A DNA stretch of 64,000 nt from positions 930,001 to 994,000 of the forward strand of contig NZ_CP017269.1 in assembly GCF_001750685.1 (NCBI RefSeq), given 5' to 3'. The position numbers and the translations under genes were made by a program. Position 1 is the stretch's first letter. Each line of letters begins with the position of its first letter. Source of the stretch: Geosporobacter ferrireducens (GTDB taxonomy: Bacteria; Bacillota; Clostridia; Peptostreptococcales; Thermotaleaceae). Below are positions 52,129-60,624 of the stretch, piece after piece. Under the pieces are notes generated by a model that ran no database searches, was not told where the DNA came from, and saw nothing but the letters and a program-made list of their open reading frames with translations.

Positions 52129-53667
52129 TTACATAAATATACTGCTTCCAGGTCCTAGTGGTAAAGCTAGCAGGAACCAAATGATTAGTTGCAGAATCCA
52201 TACTGCACCAAAGACTAATGTGTAGGGTAATATATAGGACATGGCTGTTCCAACCCCCGCACTGTCATCGTATTTTTTCATAAAGCCCAGTAGTATTGGA
52301 AAATAGGGAAACAAAGGCGTAATGGCATTGGTGGTAGAGTCCCCTATTCTATAGGCTAGCTGGGCAAAGGATGGCGAATAGTCGAGCATCATAAACATGG
52401 GGACAAATACGGGTGCCAGTAGTGCCCATTTTGCGGAACCGCTTCCTATAAATATGTTGATGATGGTACTGATGATTAAAACCCCAATGATCATGGGAAG
52501 CCCTGTGAAGTTTAAGGCTGACAATGCCTTTGTCAAGGTAACAGATATCACCATACCCAGGTTTGTCCAATTAAAGTAGTTAACAAACTGTGCAATAACA
52601 AATACTAAAACAATGTATCCGGCCATTCCCTTCATTGCATTGGCCATCAGTCTTGGGATATCTGCTTCGGACCGTATGGCACCAACTGCTTTTCCGTAGG
52701 CAATACCTGCAATGACAAACCATAGGAAAATAAAAGGAACGATTCCACTAATAAAAGGAGAGGGAATGATGGTGCCATTATCACTTCTAAGGGGTGAGTT
52801 TTTGGGAATGAGGCTGATGATCATAAGTCCCCAGTAAACCAAGGTGACAATACCGGCCTTCCTCAATCCGGTTTTTTCTGCTTTTGTTATTTCTAAATTT
52901 TGGTCTTCTTTTATGGTACCTTTGGAGATATAGTCTCCTGCTAAGGGAATGACATATTTATTGGTTACCCATACTCCAGCAAAGGTTAGGATGAGGGTAG
53001 ATGCAACCATAAAGTAGTAGTTGACAGTCGGGTTAACGGTGATGTTTGGATCTATGATTTTTGCAGCTTCTTCTGTTATACCGGCTAATAGAGCATCTGT
53101 CCCTGCAATCAATAGGTTGGCAGAAAAACCTGCACAGGCGGCTGCATAACCTGCAGCAATCCCCACAAGCGGATTACGTTTTGTGGCATAAAAAATGGCT
53201 CCTGCTATGGAGGGGACGATGACTGCTGCTGCATCAGAGGCAATGTTACCGCAAATACCTACTAAGAAAATACTAATTAGCAGCATTCTGTCACTGGCCC
53301 CAACCATGAATTTTTTCATAAAGGCTGTCATAAGTCCTGCTTCTTCTGCCATCCCTACCCCCAGCATCATGGTTAATACCAGCCCAAGAGGTGCAAAATC
53401 CGAAAAGTTTTTGACCATGTTTAGAATCATGTAACGAATGCCTTCTGCACTCATGAGACTTTTTACTATAACTTCTTCTCCGCTGGTGGGATGTTGTACC
53501 GATAGCTCCATTCTTGCTGCAATAAAAGAGATTGCAATAACGGCTGCACATAGCAGGATAAATAGGGTAAAGGGATGGGGTAATTTATTTCCCGCCCTTT
53601 CTACGCCATCTAAAATCCGGTAAAAAAATGTCTTTTTTTCTGTACCTTTCACACCTGACATTACCAT
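52129..53667 (-). CDS. AbgT family transporter
   Basis: The protein has 512 residues with 11-12 membrane segments. The family signature SGSAKWALLAPVFVPMFMML is present near the C terminus, along with AGTDALLAGITEEAAKIIDP and GRIGD-like YRIGDSTTNAITPLFPYFP. AbgT proteins import p-aminobenzoyl-glutamate or export sulfonamides (family knowledge). It precedes the M20 hydrolase, 123 bp away, in one transcription unit. Confidence 0.92.
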   Translation of the reverse strand: MVMSGVKGTEKKTFFYRILDGVERAGNKLPHPFTLFILLCAAVIAISFIAARMELSVQHPTSGEEVIVKSLMSAEGIRYMILNMVKNFSDFAPLGLVLTMMLGVGMAEEAGLMTAFMKKFMVGASDRMLLISIFLVGICGNIASDAAAVIVPSIAGAIFYATKRNPLVGIAAGYAAACAGFSANLLIAGTDALLAGITEEAAKIIDPNITVNPTVNYYFMVASTLILTFAGVWVTNKYVIPLAGDYISKGTIKEDQNLEITKAEKTGLRKAGIVTLVYWGLMIISLIPKNSPLRSDNGTIIPSPFISGIVPFIFLWFVIAGIAYGKAVGAIRSEADIPRLMANAMKGMAGYIVLVFVIAQFVNYFNWTNLGMVISVTLTKALSALNFTGLPMIIGVLIISTIINIFIGSGSAKWALLAPVFVPMFMMLDYSPSFAQLAYRIGDSTTNAITPLFPYFPILLGFMKKYDDSAGVGTAMSYILPYTLVFGAVWILQLIIWFLLALPLGPGSSIFM

Positions 53668-53740
53668 AGTTTTTTAACCTTCCTTTCCAAAATATGTATT
53701 GTATGAATAATTTGGAAAAAGTAAAATGTAAGTCGACTTT

Positions 53741-53762
53741 TTATAACGATATATCGTTATAA
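53741..53762. promoter_or_regulatory. Perfect palindrome between abgT-like and XRE genes
   Basis: TTATAACGATA and TATCGTTATAA form a 22-bp perfect dyad in the divergent promoter region; a second half-like sequence (AACGATATGTCG) lies at 53788. It is the probable operator of the XRE regulator. Confidence 0.6.
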
Positions 53763-53858
53763 ATTATAATATAGTTCGTTTTAGTTGTCAACGATATGTC
53801 GGTAATTCTTTTATTGGTATTTTGTTATACTTTTTAAAAAAGTGTTAAGAGGTGTATT

Positions 53859-54098
53859 ATGACTATAAAAAAGGCAATTTCTCAAAGAATATTGCAACTA
53901 TGTGAGGAAAATAATATAACTCTAAATAAACTATCTACAATGGCGGGTATAACCCAATCAACTCTCAACGATGTTGTCCATGGCAAAAGCAAAAATCCTA
54001 CTGTTAAGACCATATATTACATTTGCTTTGGTTTAGGGATTGAGATGAAAGATTTCTTTGACTCTGATTTATTTCATAACTTAACTGATAATGACTAG
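53859..54098 (+). CDS. XRE family transcriptional regulator
   Basis: The protein has 79 residues and is nearly only a helix-turn-helix: ILQLCEENNITLNKLSTMAGITQSTLNDVVHGKSKNPT. It is divergent from the AbgT/M20 operon and probably represses it. The gene starts after AAGAGGTG. Confidence 0.9.
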   Translation: MTIKKAISQRILQLCEENNITLNKLSTMAGITQSTLNDVVHGKSKNPTVKTIYYICFGLGIEMKDFFDSDLFHNLTDND

Positions 54099-54100
54099 AA

Positions 54101-54464
54101 AAAACAGGTATAACTGAGGCTGGTTTGTCACGACATGAAAATAATCTTAGAGAACCAAAAGCTGAAATAGTAACTAAAATTTCACGGGCTTTAGGCTGCT
54201 CTACTGATTATCTTTTAGGGAGTATCGATGTGAAAAATCAGATTGTATTACAGAAAGGCAGTTTAGAAAAAAAATAATATTAATTATAGAAATTATAAAG
54301 AAATCGAAAATAAACTCTTAAGAAGGCTTATAGATGAGAAGATTATTCATGAAGAAGAACCTCTTTCTGAAGAAGCATTGGACAAGATCATCAAATACGG
54401 CGTTGACGCAGCTGTGGAAATACTGAGACTGAAAAAAATGCACCAAAATAATAAGCCTGACTAG
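54101..54464 (+). pseudogene. Second XRE regulator, truncated and frameshifted
   Basis: Two frames make one protein: TGITEAGLSRHENNLREPKA with SRALGCSTDYLLG (HTH part lacking its first helices) and, after a break near 54277, NYKEIENKLLRRLIDEKIIH with DKIIKYGVDAAVEILRL to a TAG at 54464. The missing start and the shift show that it is dead. Confidence 0.65.
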
Positions 54465-54503
54465 GAAACAATTAGATCAAGTACCTATCGCCTATAGCTT
54501 TTT

Positions 54504-54578
54504 GAACGGTGCCCGATTTGCTAGACGCACAGGAGTCATTACCTAATTCTTGTGTGTCTAGCAAATCGGGCATCGTTC
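54504..54578. repeat. 75-bp long hairpin, copy 1
   Basis: A 28-bp stem (GAACGGTGCCCGATTTG and so on; two G-T wobbles) closes a 19-base loop holding ATTACCTAATTCT. It lies between the XRE remnant and the PHP gene, so it may also terminate both. Copy 2, inverted, is at 58391. Confidence 0.8.
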
Positions 54579-54580
54579 AG

Positions 54581-55495
54581 TCATTTATCTATGTCTAAGA
54601 TAAAGTACTTTTTCAAACTACTTATTAACTCATTCTCGGAAATTAAACACCCATGTTGTCCTAATGAAATGGTAGGTTTTGTTTTTCCGTGAAAATCACT
54701 TCCGCAAGTAACAAATAGTTTAAAATCCTTAGCCTCTCTAAAAAAATGAAAAGCTTGTGATGGTGTATGGTAACTACTAAAAGCTTCTATTCCATCTATT
54801 CCTGTACATATAAGGGGATGTAACAGATCGTAATGATCTTTCAGGTTTACATTTGGATGTGCCAAGACCGCTTTCCCGCCATTTCGGTGAATAATATTTA
54901 CTACGTCTTCTAAAGGAGGGTACTCAATTTTAACATAACAAGATTTCCCCTGTGAATAATAGTCCCAATAAAAATTAACATAGGGATTATTGCTTTTTAC
55001 ACCACCTGAACGATAAGGACGTAATAATGGATGATTATTGTATTCAGGCTTATTCAGTAATACTTCGGCAAACATCTCACCGGTCCAACTTCCCTGCCAA
55101 AAATTATTCTTTGAAACTTCCCACATATCATTTTCTGTTATGCGAAAACCTAACGCTTGAGTTTCCGCAAGCATTTTCAAAGAAGCATCAAAGCTTTGAT
55201 CATCAATATTTTTTTCAATTCTAACAAAGTCACTATTCTGATAGTCAATATCATAGCCAAGTACATGAAAATTTTTGTTTTGGAAAACGCAATCAATTTC
55301 TATACCGGGAATATAACTAATTCCCTTTTTCTTAGCTGCCCTTTGTGCTTCAGCATTTGCCCGAACCGTATTATGATCTGTAATAGACATAGCCTGAATA
55401 CCACTTGCAACACATTTCTCCACCAACTCTGTTGGTGTGAATTCACCATCATCGCTGTACCTACTGTGCATATGTAAATCAATCGAATTATTCAT
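54581..55495 (-). CDS. PHP-domain phosphoesterase
   Basis: The protein has 304 residues. The metal-binding PHP motifs are present: DLHMHSRYSDDGEFTPTEL, SITDHNTV, PGIEIDC, AVLAHPNV and TCGSDFHG. It should be a trinuclear-metal phosphoesterase or 3'-5' nuclease of the YciV/RNase AM type. It overlaps the MFS transporter gene by eight bases, so both are cotranscribed, perhaps using one substrate. Confidence 0.9.
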   Translation of the reverse strand: MNNSIDLHMHSRYSDDGEFTPTELVEKCVASGIQAMSITDHNTVRANAEAQRAAKKKGISYIPGIEIDCVFQNKNFHVLGYDIDYQNSDFVRIEKNIDDQSFDASLKMLAETQALGFRITENDMWEVSKNNFWQGSWTGEMFAEVLLNKPEYNNHPLLRPYRSGGVKSNNPYVNFYWDYYSQGKSCYVKIEYPPLEDVVNIIHRNGGKAVLAHPNVNLKDHYDLLHPLICTGIDGIEAFSSYHTPSQAFHFFREAKDFKLFVTCGSDFHGKTKPTISLGQHGCLISENELISSLKKYFILDIDK

Positions 55496-56669
55496 TTACT
55501 GTCCTCCTATCTGAATGAGACTTGCGGTTACAATATTCAATCAGTAAAATCATTGCGACAGTAAACATCAACTGAAACAGCGGGAAAATTGTAATACTGA
55601 TTTTCTCGGTTAATAATCCAATCAAGGGAGGAGAAAAGGTGCTACCAATGTAGGCACACGCCATCTGTAAGCCCATCATCGATTGAGAAGCATTTTTACC
55701 AAAGCGTTCCGGAGTCTGATGCAATAAGCTAGGATAGATTGGCGCACAACCAAGGCCAATCAATATCAGTCCGGTAGACATGACTGTGCGATTTATAGAA
55801 ACAAATAATAATGCTACACCAAGTATTATCAGTCCCTGTCCTAACCGTATCATACCTTTCGTATTTAATTTTAAGGTAAGTAGTCCACTAAGAAAGCGTC
55901 CTCCTGTAATACCGAGATAAAACAAAGAAATGAACGAAGCTGCAGCCTCTGAAGTAATACCTTTTTTCAAGACCATATAACTGCTTCCCCACAACCCTGT
56001 CACCTGTTCTAAAGAGCAGTAGCAAAACAAAGCAATTAAAGTCTGCTTGGCACCGGGGAGTCCGATAAGCTGTTTGTATTTTAAAGACGAAGAGGCATTA
56101 TGTTTATCTTCCTTTTGGTCAAGGTTCTTTTTCCACAATGGCAGCGAAAAAAGAAGTATTGCAGTTAAAGCAATCTGGATCAAAGAAATCGTGCGATAAC
56201 CATAATGCCAGCCTAAATTCCCTGTTAAACTTACCCCCATAATATAGGGACCAAGGGTAGCGCCTATACCCCAGAAACAATGAAGCCAGCTCATGTGCTT
56301 TGCTTTATAGTGCAACGCAACAAAGTTATTCAACACGGCATCTACTGAACCTGCTCCTAATCCATAGGGAACGGCCCATATACATAGCGATACAAATGCA
56401 TGTGAAATAGAAAAGCCAAACAGCGCCGTTGCCGTCGTTCCCACGCTGATAGCTGTTATCCATCCTGTCCCAATTTTTCGGACTAACCGATCACTCAGTA
56501 AACTGGAAATGATAGTACACCCAGCTATAATCATAGATATGATTCCAGCATATGATATTGGCACTTTAAGTCCTAAATACATACTAGGCCAGGCAGAGCC
56601 TAGAAGAGAATCCGGCAGCCCTAGACTGATAAAAGTAATATAGATAATTACAAGCAATAATTGAAACAT
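55488..56669 (-). CDS. MFS transporter
   Basis: The protein has 393 residues and 12 membrane segments. The loop between helices 2 and 3 (SSLLSDRLVRKIGTG) is the MFS motif A region, and the second half has the related GGRFLSGLLTLKL. Resembles sugar-type FucP/YfkF-like MFS carriers; the substrate is unknown. Divergent from the AraC regulator, which probably controls it. Confidence 0.9.
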   Translation of the reverse strand: MFQLLLVIIYITFISLGLPDSLLGSAWPSMYLGLKVPISYAGIISMIIAGCTIISSLLSDRLVRKIGTGWITAISVGTTATALFGFSISHAFVSLCIWAVPYGLGAGSVDAVLNNFVALHYKAKHMSWLHCFWGIGATLGPYIMGVSLTGNLGWHYGYRTISLIQIALTAILLFSLPLWKKNLDQKEDKHNASSSLKYKQLIGLPGAKQTLIALFCYCSLEQVTGLWGSSYMVLKKGITSEAAASFISLFYLGITGGRFLSGLLTLKLNTKGMIRLGQGLIILGVALLFVSINRTVMSTGLILIGLGCAPIYPSLLHQTPERFGKNASQSMMGLQMACAYIGSTFSPPLIGLLTEKISITIFPLFQLMFTVAMILLIEYCNRKSHSDRRTVNE

Positions 56670-56779
56670 CTTTTTCTCCTTACGTTTTATTTTTTATTAT
56701 AATAATATCGTCTTAATAATCTTGATACAATTAGATTTTGGACGTATAATATAAGAATATCGACAAAGGAGATATTCGT

Positions 56780-57673
56780 ATGGCACTTCAAAAATGCGGA
56801 TTAAACCTTAACAGGAATGGAAGGGAGCTTCAGCCACATGGTACATTTGATTTTCCATGTGCCGGATATTGTTCACAACATACAGAAAGTGCTGACGACG
56901 TTATCCCATGGCATTGGCATGAGGAAATGGAGATTATATATTTGCTGTCGGGTCAACTGAAACTGAAAGTACCAGGAAAGACATTTCGCTTACAACAAGG
57001 CGAAGCTATTTTTATTAACTCCAATATATTGCATTTTGCAGCAGCAGAAATGCATTGTGAGATTCATTCTTTGGTTTTTCACCCTACTCTTATCACTGGC
57101 CAAGATAAATCTGTATTCGCTCAGAAATATATCACTCCCCTTGTCAATTGTGTGGCTCTTGACAGCTGCCACATAGCTCTTGCTTTTAATTGGGGAAAAA
57201 ATATAATAACTGATTTTATTCATACATTTGAAGCGATCGCTTTCGAACCAACAGGATATGAATTTACAATCAGAGAGAATTTATCGCATATATGCCTCAC
57301 TCTGTATCAGCAATATGAGCAAGAAATAAAAAAGTGGAATACCGAACTTAATCAAGATAGCACCCGCATTCGAAAAATGCTGGACTTTATACATGAACAT
57401 TATTCAGAAGACTTGACATTGGCACAAATTGCAAAATCGGCAGATATAGGAGAACGCGAATGTCTACGATGTTTCCAGCGAGGAATACAGATTTCTCCCA
57501 TACAGTACTTAATAAAATATCGGGTGATGCAGGGCGCTACTATGCTTTTGCAAACTCCCAACAGTAGTATTTCAGAAATTTCCATTCAATGTGGTTTTGA
57601 CAGTCCCAGTAATTTTTCACAAATGTTTAAACGTTTTTTTAAATGTACTCCCAGAAATTATAGAAAACGATAA
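56780..57673 (+). CDS. AraC family transcriptional regulator
   Basis: The protein has 297 residues. An N-terminal cupin sensing domain (PWHWHEEMEIIYLLSGQLKL) is followed by two HTH motifs ending FDSPSNFSQMFKRFFKCTPRNYR, the AraC/XylS signature. Likely activates the divergent MFS/PHP operon in response to a small molecule. The ATG follows AAAGGAGAT. Confidence 0.92.
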   Translation: MALQKCGLNLNRNGRELQPHGTFDFPCAGYCSQHTESADDVIPWHWHEEMEIIYLLSGQLKLKVPGKTFRLQQGEAIFINSNILHFAAAEMHCEIHSLVFHPTLITGQDKSVFAQKYITPLVNCVALDSCHIALAFNWGKNIITDFIHTFEAIAFEPTGYEFTIRENLSHICLTLYQQYEQEIKKWNTELNQDSTRIRKMLDFIHEHYSEDLTLAQIAKSADIGERECLRCFQRGIQISPIQYLIKYRVMQGATMLLQTPNSSISEISIQCGFDSPSNFSQMFKRFFKCTPRNYRKR

Positions 57674-57722
57674 AAATGAATTTATATATCAAAATGGTTG
57701 TGTATTCGCTGTGAATTATACA

Positions 57723-58217
57723 TTAACCGATTTCCTTTCCCATATACACAACACTAAAATACTTATTAAACTTCTTTCCTATATTTTTGAGCCGACCATA
57801 TTCAACAAACCCATTTTTCTCATGAAATTTAATACTGCAGATATTCTCTGATGAAATATCTGCTAATAATTTTTTGATACCTCTTTTTTTCGCTTCAACT
57901 TCAAGTTTTTCTAAGGCAAGAGTACCAACCCCTTTACCCGTATAATCAGGATGAATAAAATACATTATTTCAGCTACTTCTGAAAATGTAGAATAAGACC
58001 CATAAGGTTCTAATAAGCAAAACCCAACAACTCCATTTTGACTATTTTTAATAGCGTATCCACAATGAACCTCTGAATCGTCTATAAATTTTAGAAAATG
58101 TTCATTTTTAACAGCTTCTTCTCTATAAGCAGCAAATGTTTCTTCAATATAATAGTTTAAAATGCTAACAACAGCTTCTTGATGTTCAAGTTTTAAATTT
58201 TCAAATGTAAAGTTCAT
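57723..58217 (-). CDS. GNAT family N-acetyltransferase (phosphinothricin-type)
   Basis: The protein has 164 residues. MYFIHPDYTGKGVGTLALEKL includes the acetyl-CoA-binding loop GKGVG, and SSENICSIKFHEKNGFVEYG is the terminal motif usual in Pat/YwnH-like acetyltransferases. Convergent with the AraC gene. The ATG follows AGGAGGAAT. Confidence 0.9.
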   Translation of the reverse strand: MNFTFENLKLEHQEAVVSILNYYIEETFAAYREEAVKNEHFLKFIDDSEVHCGYAIKNSQNGVVGFCLLEPYGSYSTFSEVAEIMYFIHPDYTGKGVGTLALEKLEVEAKKRGIKKLLADISSENICSIKFHEKNGFVEYGRLKNIGKKFNKYFSVVYMGKEIG

Positions 58218-58390
58218 TAAATATTCCTCCTATTGAATTGATATTTTTATTTGGAACCGCGGGCGTATTTAACAGTTATATTATCCCACATATACAATTA
58301 TTTGGATATGAAATAAACAATTTAAATTATTTACTACATATAGACACAATTTTTCAGATGCATGTCCTGTCTCTAAGTTCTCAGAGTTCT

Positions 58391-58465
58391 GAACTATGCC
58401 CGATTTTCCGGACACACAAGAATTAGGTAATAAGTTCTGTGTTCCCGGAAAATCGGGCATAGTTC
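58391..58465. repeat. 75-bp long hairpin, copy 2 (inverted)
   Basis: Same length, same loop (here AGAATTAGGTAAT) and same stem skeleton TGCCCGATTT as copy 1 in reverse orientation. Stem bases differ from copy 1 at several paired positions (CTAG to CCGG, GG to TA) but keep pairing. Confidence 0.8.
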
Positions 58466-58520
58466 ACCTGCTTGTAATCATAACGAAATTTCCAATCCCT
58501 ACAAGAGCTGCTACAATATT

Positions 58521-58590
58521 AGACTTGCTTATGACCAGTGTAATCATCCTAGCTATCCTTGCAACGGCCATGTATCAAGGGCATGTCTAT
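58521..58590 (+). pseudogene. ABC permease remnant (copy 8)
   Basis: Reads [20 protein letters not shown], one segment of the permease, and is then replaced by other DNA. Lies just beyond hairpin copy 2. Confidence 0.6.
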
Positions 58591-58607
58591 TTTAATCATT
58601 TTTATTA

Positions 58608-59975
58608 CTACTTACTCTTCAAGTTTATAATTATTTTGCCATCATTGACTTCAAACAAATTATTCTTTCTTCTCATTGTTATCGTATTATCCCGAACTAA
58701 ATAGCCTGATTTAAACACTGAAAGCATTATTCCAATTAGAATCATATTTATTATTGTACCTGTTGTATCATAAGAAATAAGTGGCAACGTCAGTGGAGAA
58801 TATAGTGGAAACCCTAAATTAAATACTACATAAAGTACAACCTGAATTGTAAAAGTTATCAAAACAGATGTAGATACCAATTTTCCCAAAACACTTTTTT
58901 GCTTAGAACAAAGCCTTAAAAAACGAATGATTAATGTCAAAATAACTGTCATTATGATAATAAACGAAATCCAGCCAAACTCATGAATTAAATATGTTAA
59001 CAAACTATTAGTATGTATTTGCGGCAATACCGCTTTAACGCCATTAGAATACGTCAATTCTCCTTGGTCAAAAAATTTAGCTCCTTTAATTATATCTTTT
59101 ATTATTGCTCCTAAATATCCTCCACCCATCGGATCGAGAGACGGATTAAAAGCATGTCGTAGTCTGTTCAAACGATAAGGTTTAGAAATATATATATAAA
59201 TATTAGTCATCGCTATAATAACAGTTGGTATGTAAACCAGCAACATCGCTTTTAACTTATTGACATAAAACCATCCCTTTAAAATAGCTAATGTTATTAA
59301 TATAAGGCAAGCCACCGAATATAAAATGGCGCTTGATAAACTTGGGATAAGCCTACCTATAAATATAGGTACAACTACATACCCTCCGCTCAAAATAATT
59401 CCCAGGTACCCTTTAGATCTCATGCTGTAAATTATTCCTGCAAAAGCTGTTGGAAAAAGCAATAATATAAACTCAACATGCTGATATCGTCCATTGACCG
59501 CCGGCGATACGATCATAATTCCAATTGTTATGGCAAGAATACTAAAATAGAAGGCTCTAGGGTATTTCCCTATAGTTGTAAAATCTAAAAAATAGACAAT
59601 TATCATACATCCTATACCGAGTATTATGCTAATGATACTCTTATTCAGTATCCACTGCATATCAAAATCATAGCTAATAAATATTCTAATAGCAAGCCCC
59701 ATCAAAAGTGTAATACCAGTTAATATAATTATGCTCCATTCAATTTTGGGTCTATGGGTTCTATCGAATTCTGATCCAACAAGAATTGGGTCCCCCATCT
59801 CCGCTATTGCTCTTTCTGTTGCTGTTTCTTCATCTAATCCATTAACTACAAATGCATTCTTTTGATCAATAATATGATCTTCAATTTCTTTTGAAATGAC
59901 CTCATGGGCCTTTTTCCATCTTATTTGCTCACAAACAGCCTTTAGGTACTCACTTATTTTACTAGATTGTTTCAA
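58608..59975 (-). CDS. FtsW/RodA/SpoVE-like membrane protein with N-terminal HAAS domain
   Basis: The protein has 455 residues. The first 80 (HEVISKEIEDHIIDQKNAFV, ATERAIAEMGDPILVG) are the permease-prefix (HAAS) domain seen in proteins encoded with PadR regulators. Ten to eleven membrane segments follow with LPLISYDTTGTI near the end, the site of PxxSYGG in FtsW/RodA glycosyltransferases. A role in peptidoglycan polymerisation is possible, but the YDTTG variation makes activity unsure. The PadR gene upstream overlaps by 14 bases. Confidence 0.85.
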   Translation of the reverse strand: MKQSSKISEYLKAVCEQIRWKKAHEVISKEIEDHIIDQKNAFVVNGLDEETATERAIAEMGDPILVGSEFDRTHRPKIEWSIIILTGITLLMGLAIRIFISYDFDMQWILNKSIISIILGIGCMIIVYFLDFTTIGKYPRAFYFSILAITIGIMIVSPAVNGRYQHVEFILLLFPTAFAGIIYSMRSKGYLGIILSGGYVVVPIFIGRLIPSLSSAILYSVACLILITLAILKGWFYVNKLKAMLLVYIPTVIIAMTNIYIYISKPYRLNRLRHAFNPSLDPMGGGYLGAIIKDIIKGAKFFDQGELTYSNGVKAVLPQIHTNSLLTYLIHEFGWISFIIIMTVILTLIIRFLRLCSKQKSVLGKLVSTSVLITFTIQVVLYVVFNLGFPLYSPLTLPLISYDTTGTIINMILIGIMLSVFKSGYLVRDNTITMRRKNNLFEVNDGKIIINLKSK

Positions 59976-60309
59976 AATTTTTACCTCCTTGCAAAACCTG
60001 ATTAACAGCAGAAATATAAGCTTGCCATTCGTTTTTTTTCTCAGAGAGCATTCCCTTGCCTTTTTTGGTGATGCTATAATATTTTCTCACCCTTGCACTA
60101 TCTACATTTTCCTCATAAGAGCTTATCATTTCCTGCTCCTCGAGGGTATGCAACAAGGGATAAAGTGTCCCCGCCTTTAACGAAAATGTATTATCTGATC
60201 TTTTTGCAAGTTCTTCAATCATCTGATATCCATACATATCCTGATCTTCAAGTAATTTTAATATCAGCATTGTTGTGCTACCGGTCAGCAAACTTTTGTT
60301 AATAGTCAT
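59962..60309 (-). CDS. PadR family transcriptional regulator
   Basis: The protein has 115 residues. A winged HTH (MLILKLLEDQDMYGYQMIEELAKRS) and KAGTLYPLLHTLEEQEMIS, then RKYYSITKKGKGML, are the PadR signature. It regulates the FtsW-like gene that follows it. A long inverted repeat lies 17 bp upstream. Confidence 0.93.
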   Translation of the reverse strand: MTINKSLLTGSTTMLILKLLEDQDMYGYQMIEELAKRSDNTFSLKAGTLYPLLHTLEEQEMISSYEENVDSARVRKYYSITKKGKGMLSEKKNEWQAYISAVNQVLQGGKNFETI

Positions 60310-60325
60310 AACTCCCTCTCCTTTC

Positions 60326-60374
60326 TATATATAGATGATCTATATATAAATTATATGTAGATCATCTATATATG
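60326..60374. promoter_or_regulatory. Inverted-repeat operator upstream of padR
   Basis: TATATATAGATGATCTA (60326) is repeated as its complement TAGATCATCTATATATG (60358) around a 15-bp AT spacer. Position just before the PadR gene suggests autoregulation. Confidence 0.65.
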
Positions 60375-60624
60375 TCAACAACAAATCAAATAAAAAAGAT
60401 GCGATCTAATTTAAATGGTATACTTTAGCACTTCTTCCAAAAATAGAAGAAGCCCCCTGTGATTTTTCATCAGAAGAGGCAGTTGTTTAAAAATGCTATT
60501 ATATTTGTTTAGTCAAGGACCATATTAGAGTACTCTAATTTGTAAAAATTAAGTATACATAAGCTATCATATTTTTAACCGGTGTCAACTATATTGCAAA
60601 AAAAGTTCACTTTTTTCTCAAATA
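60375..60624. other. Intergenic region, no gene seen
   Basis: AT-rich region with a weak GAAGAAGCCCC/GAGGC structure near 60446-60480. I see no coding sequence. Confidence 0.4.
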
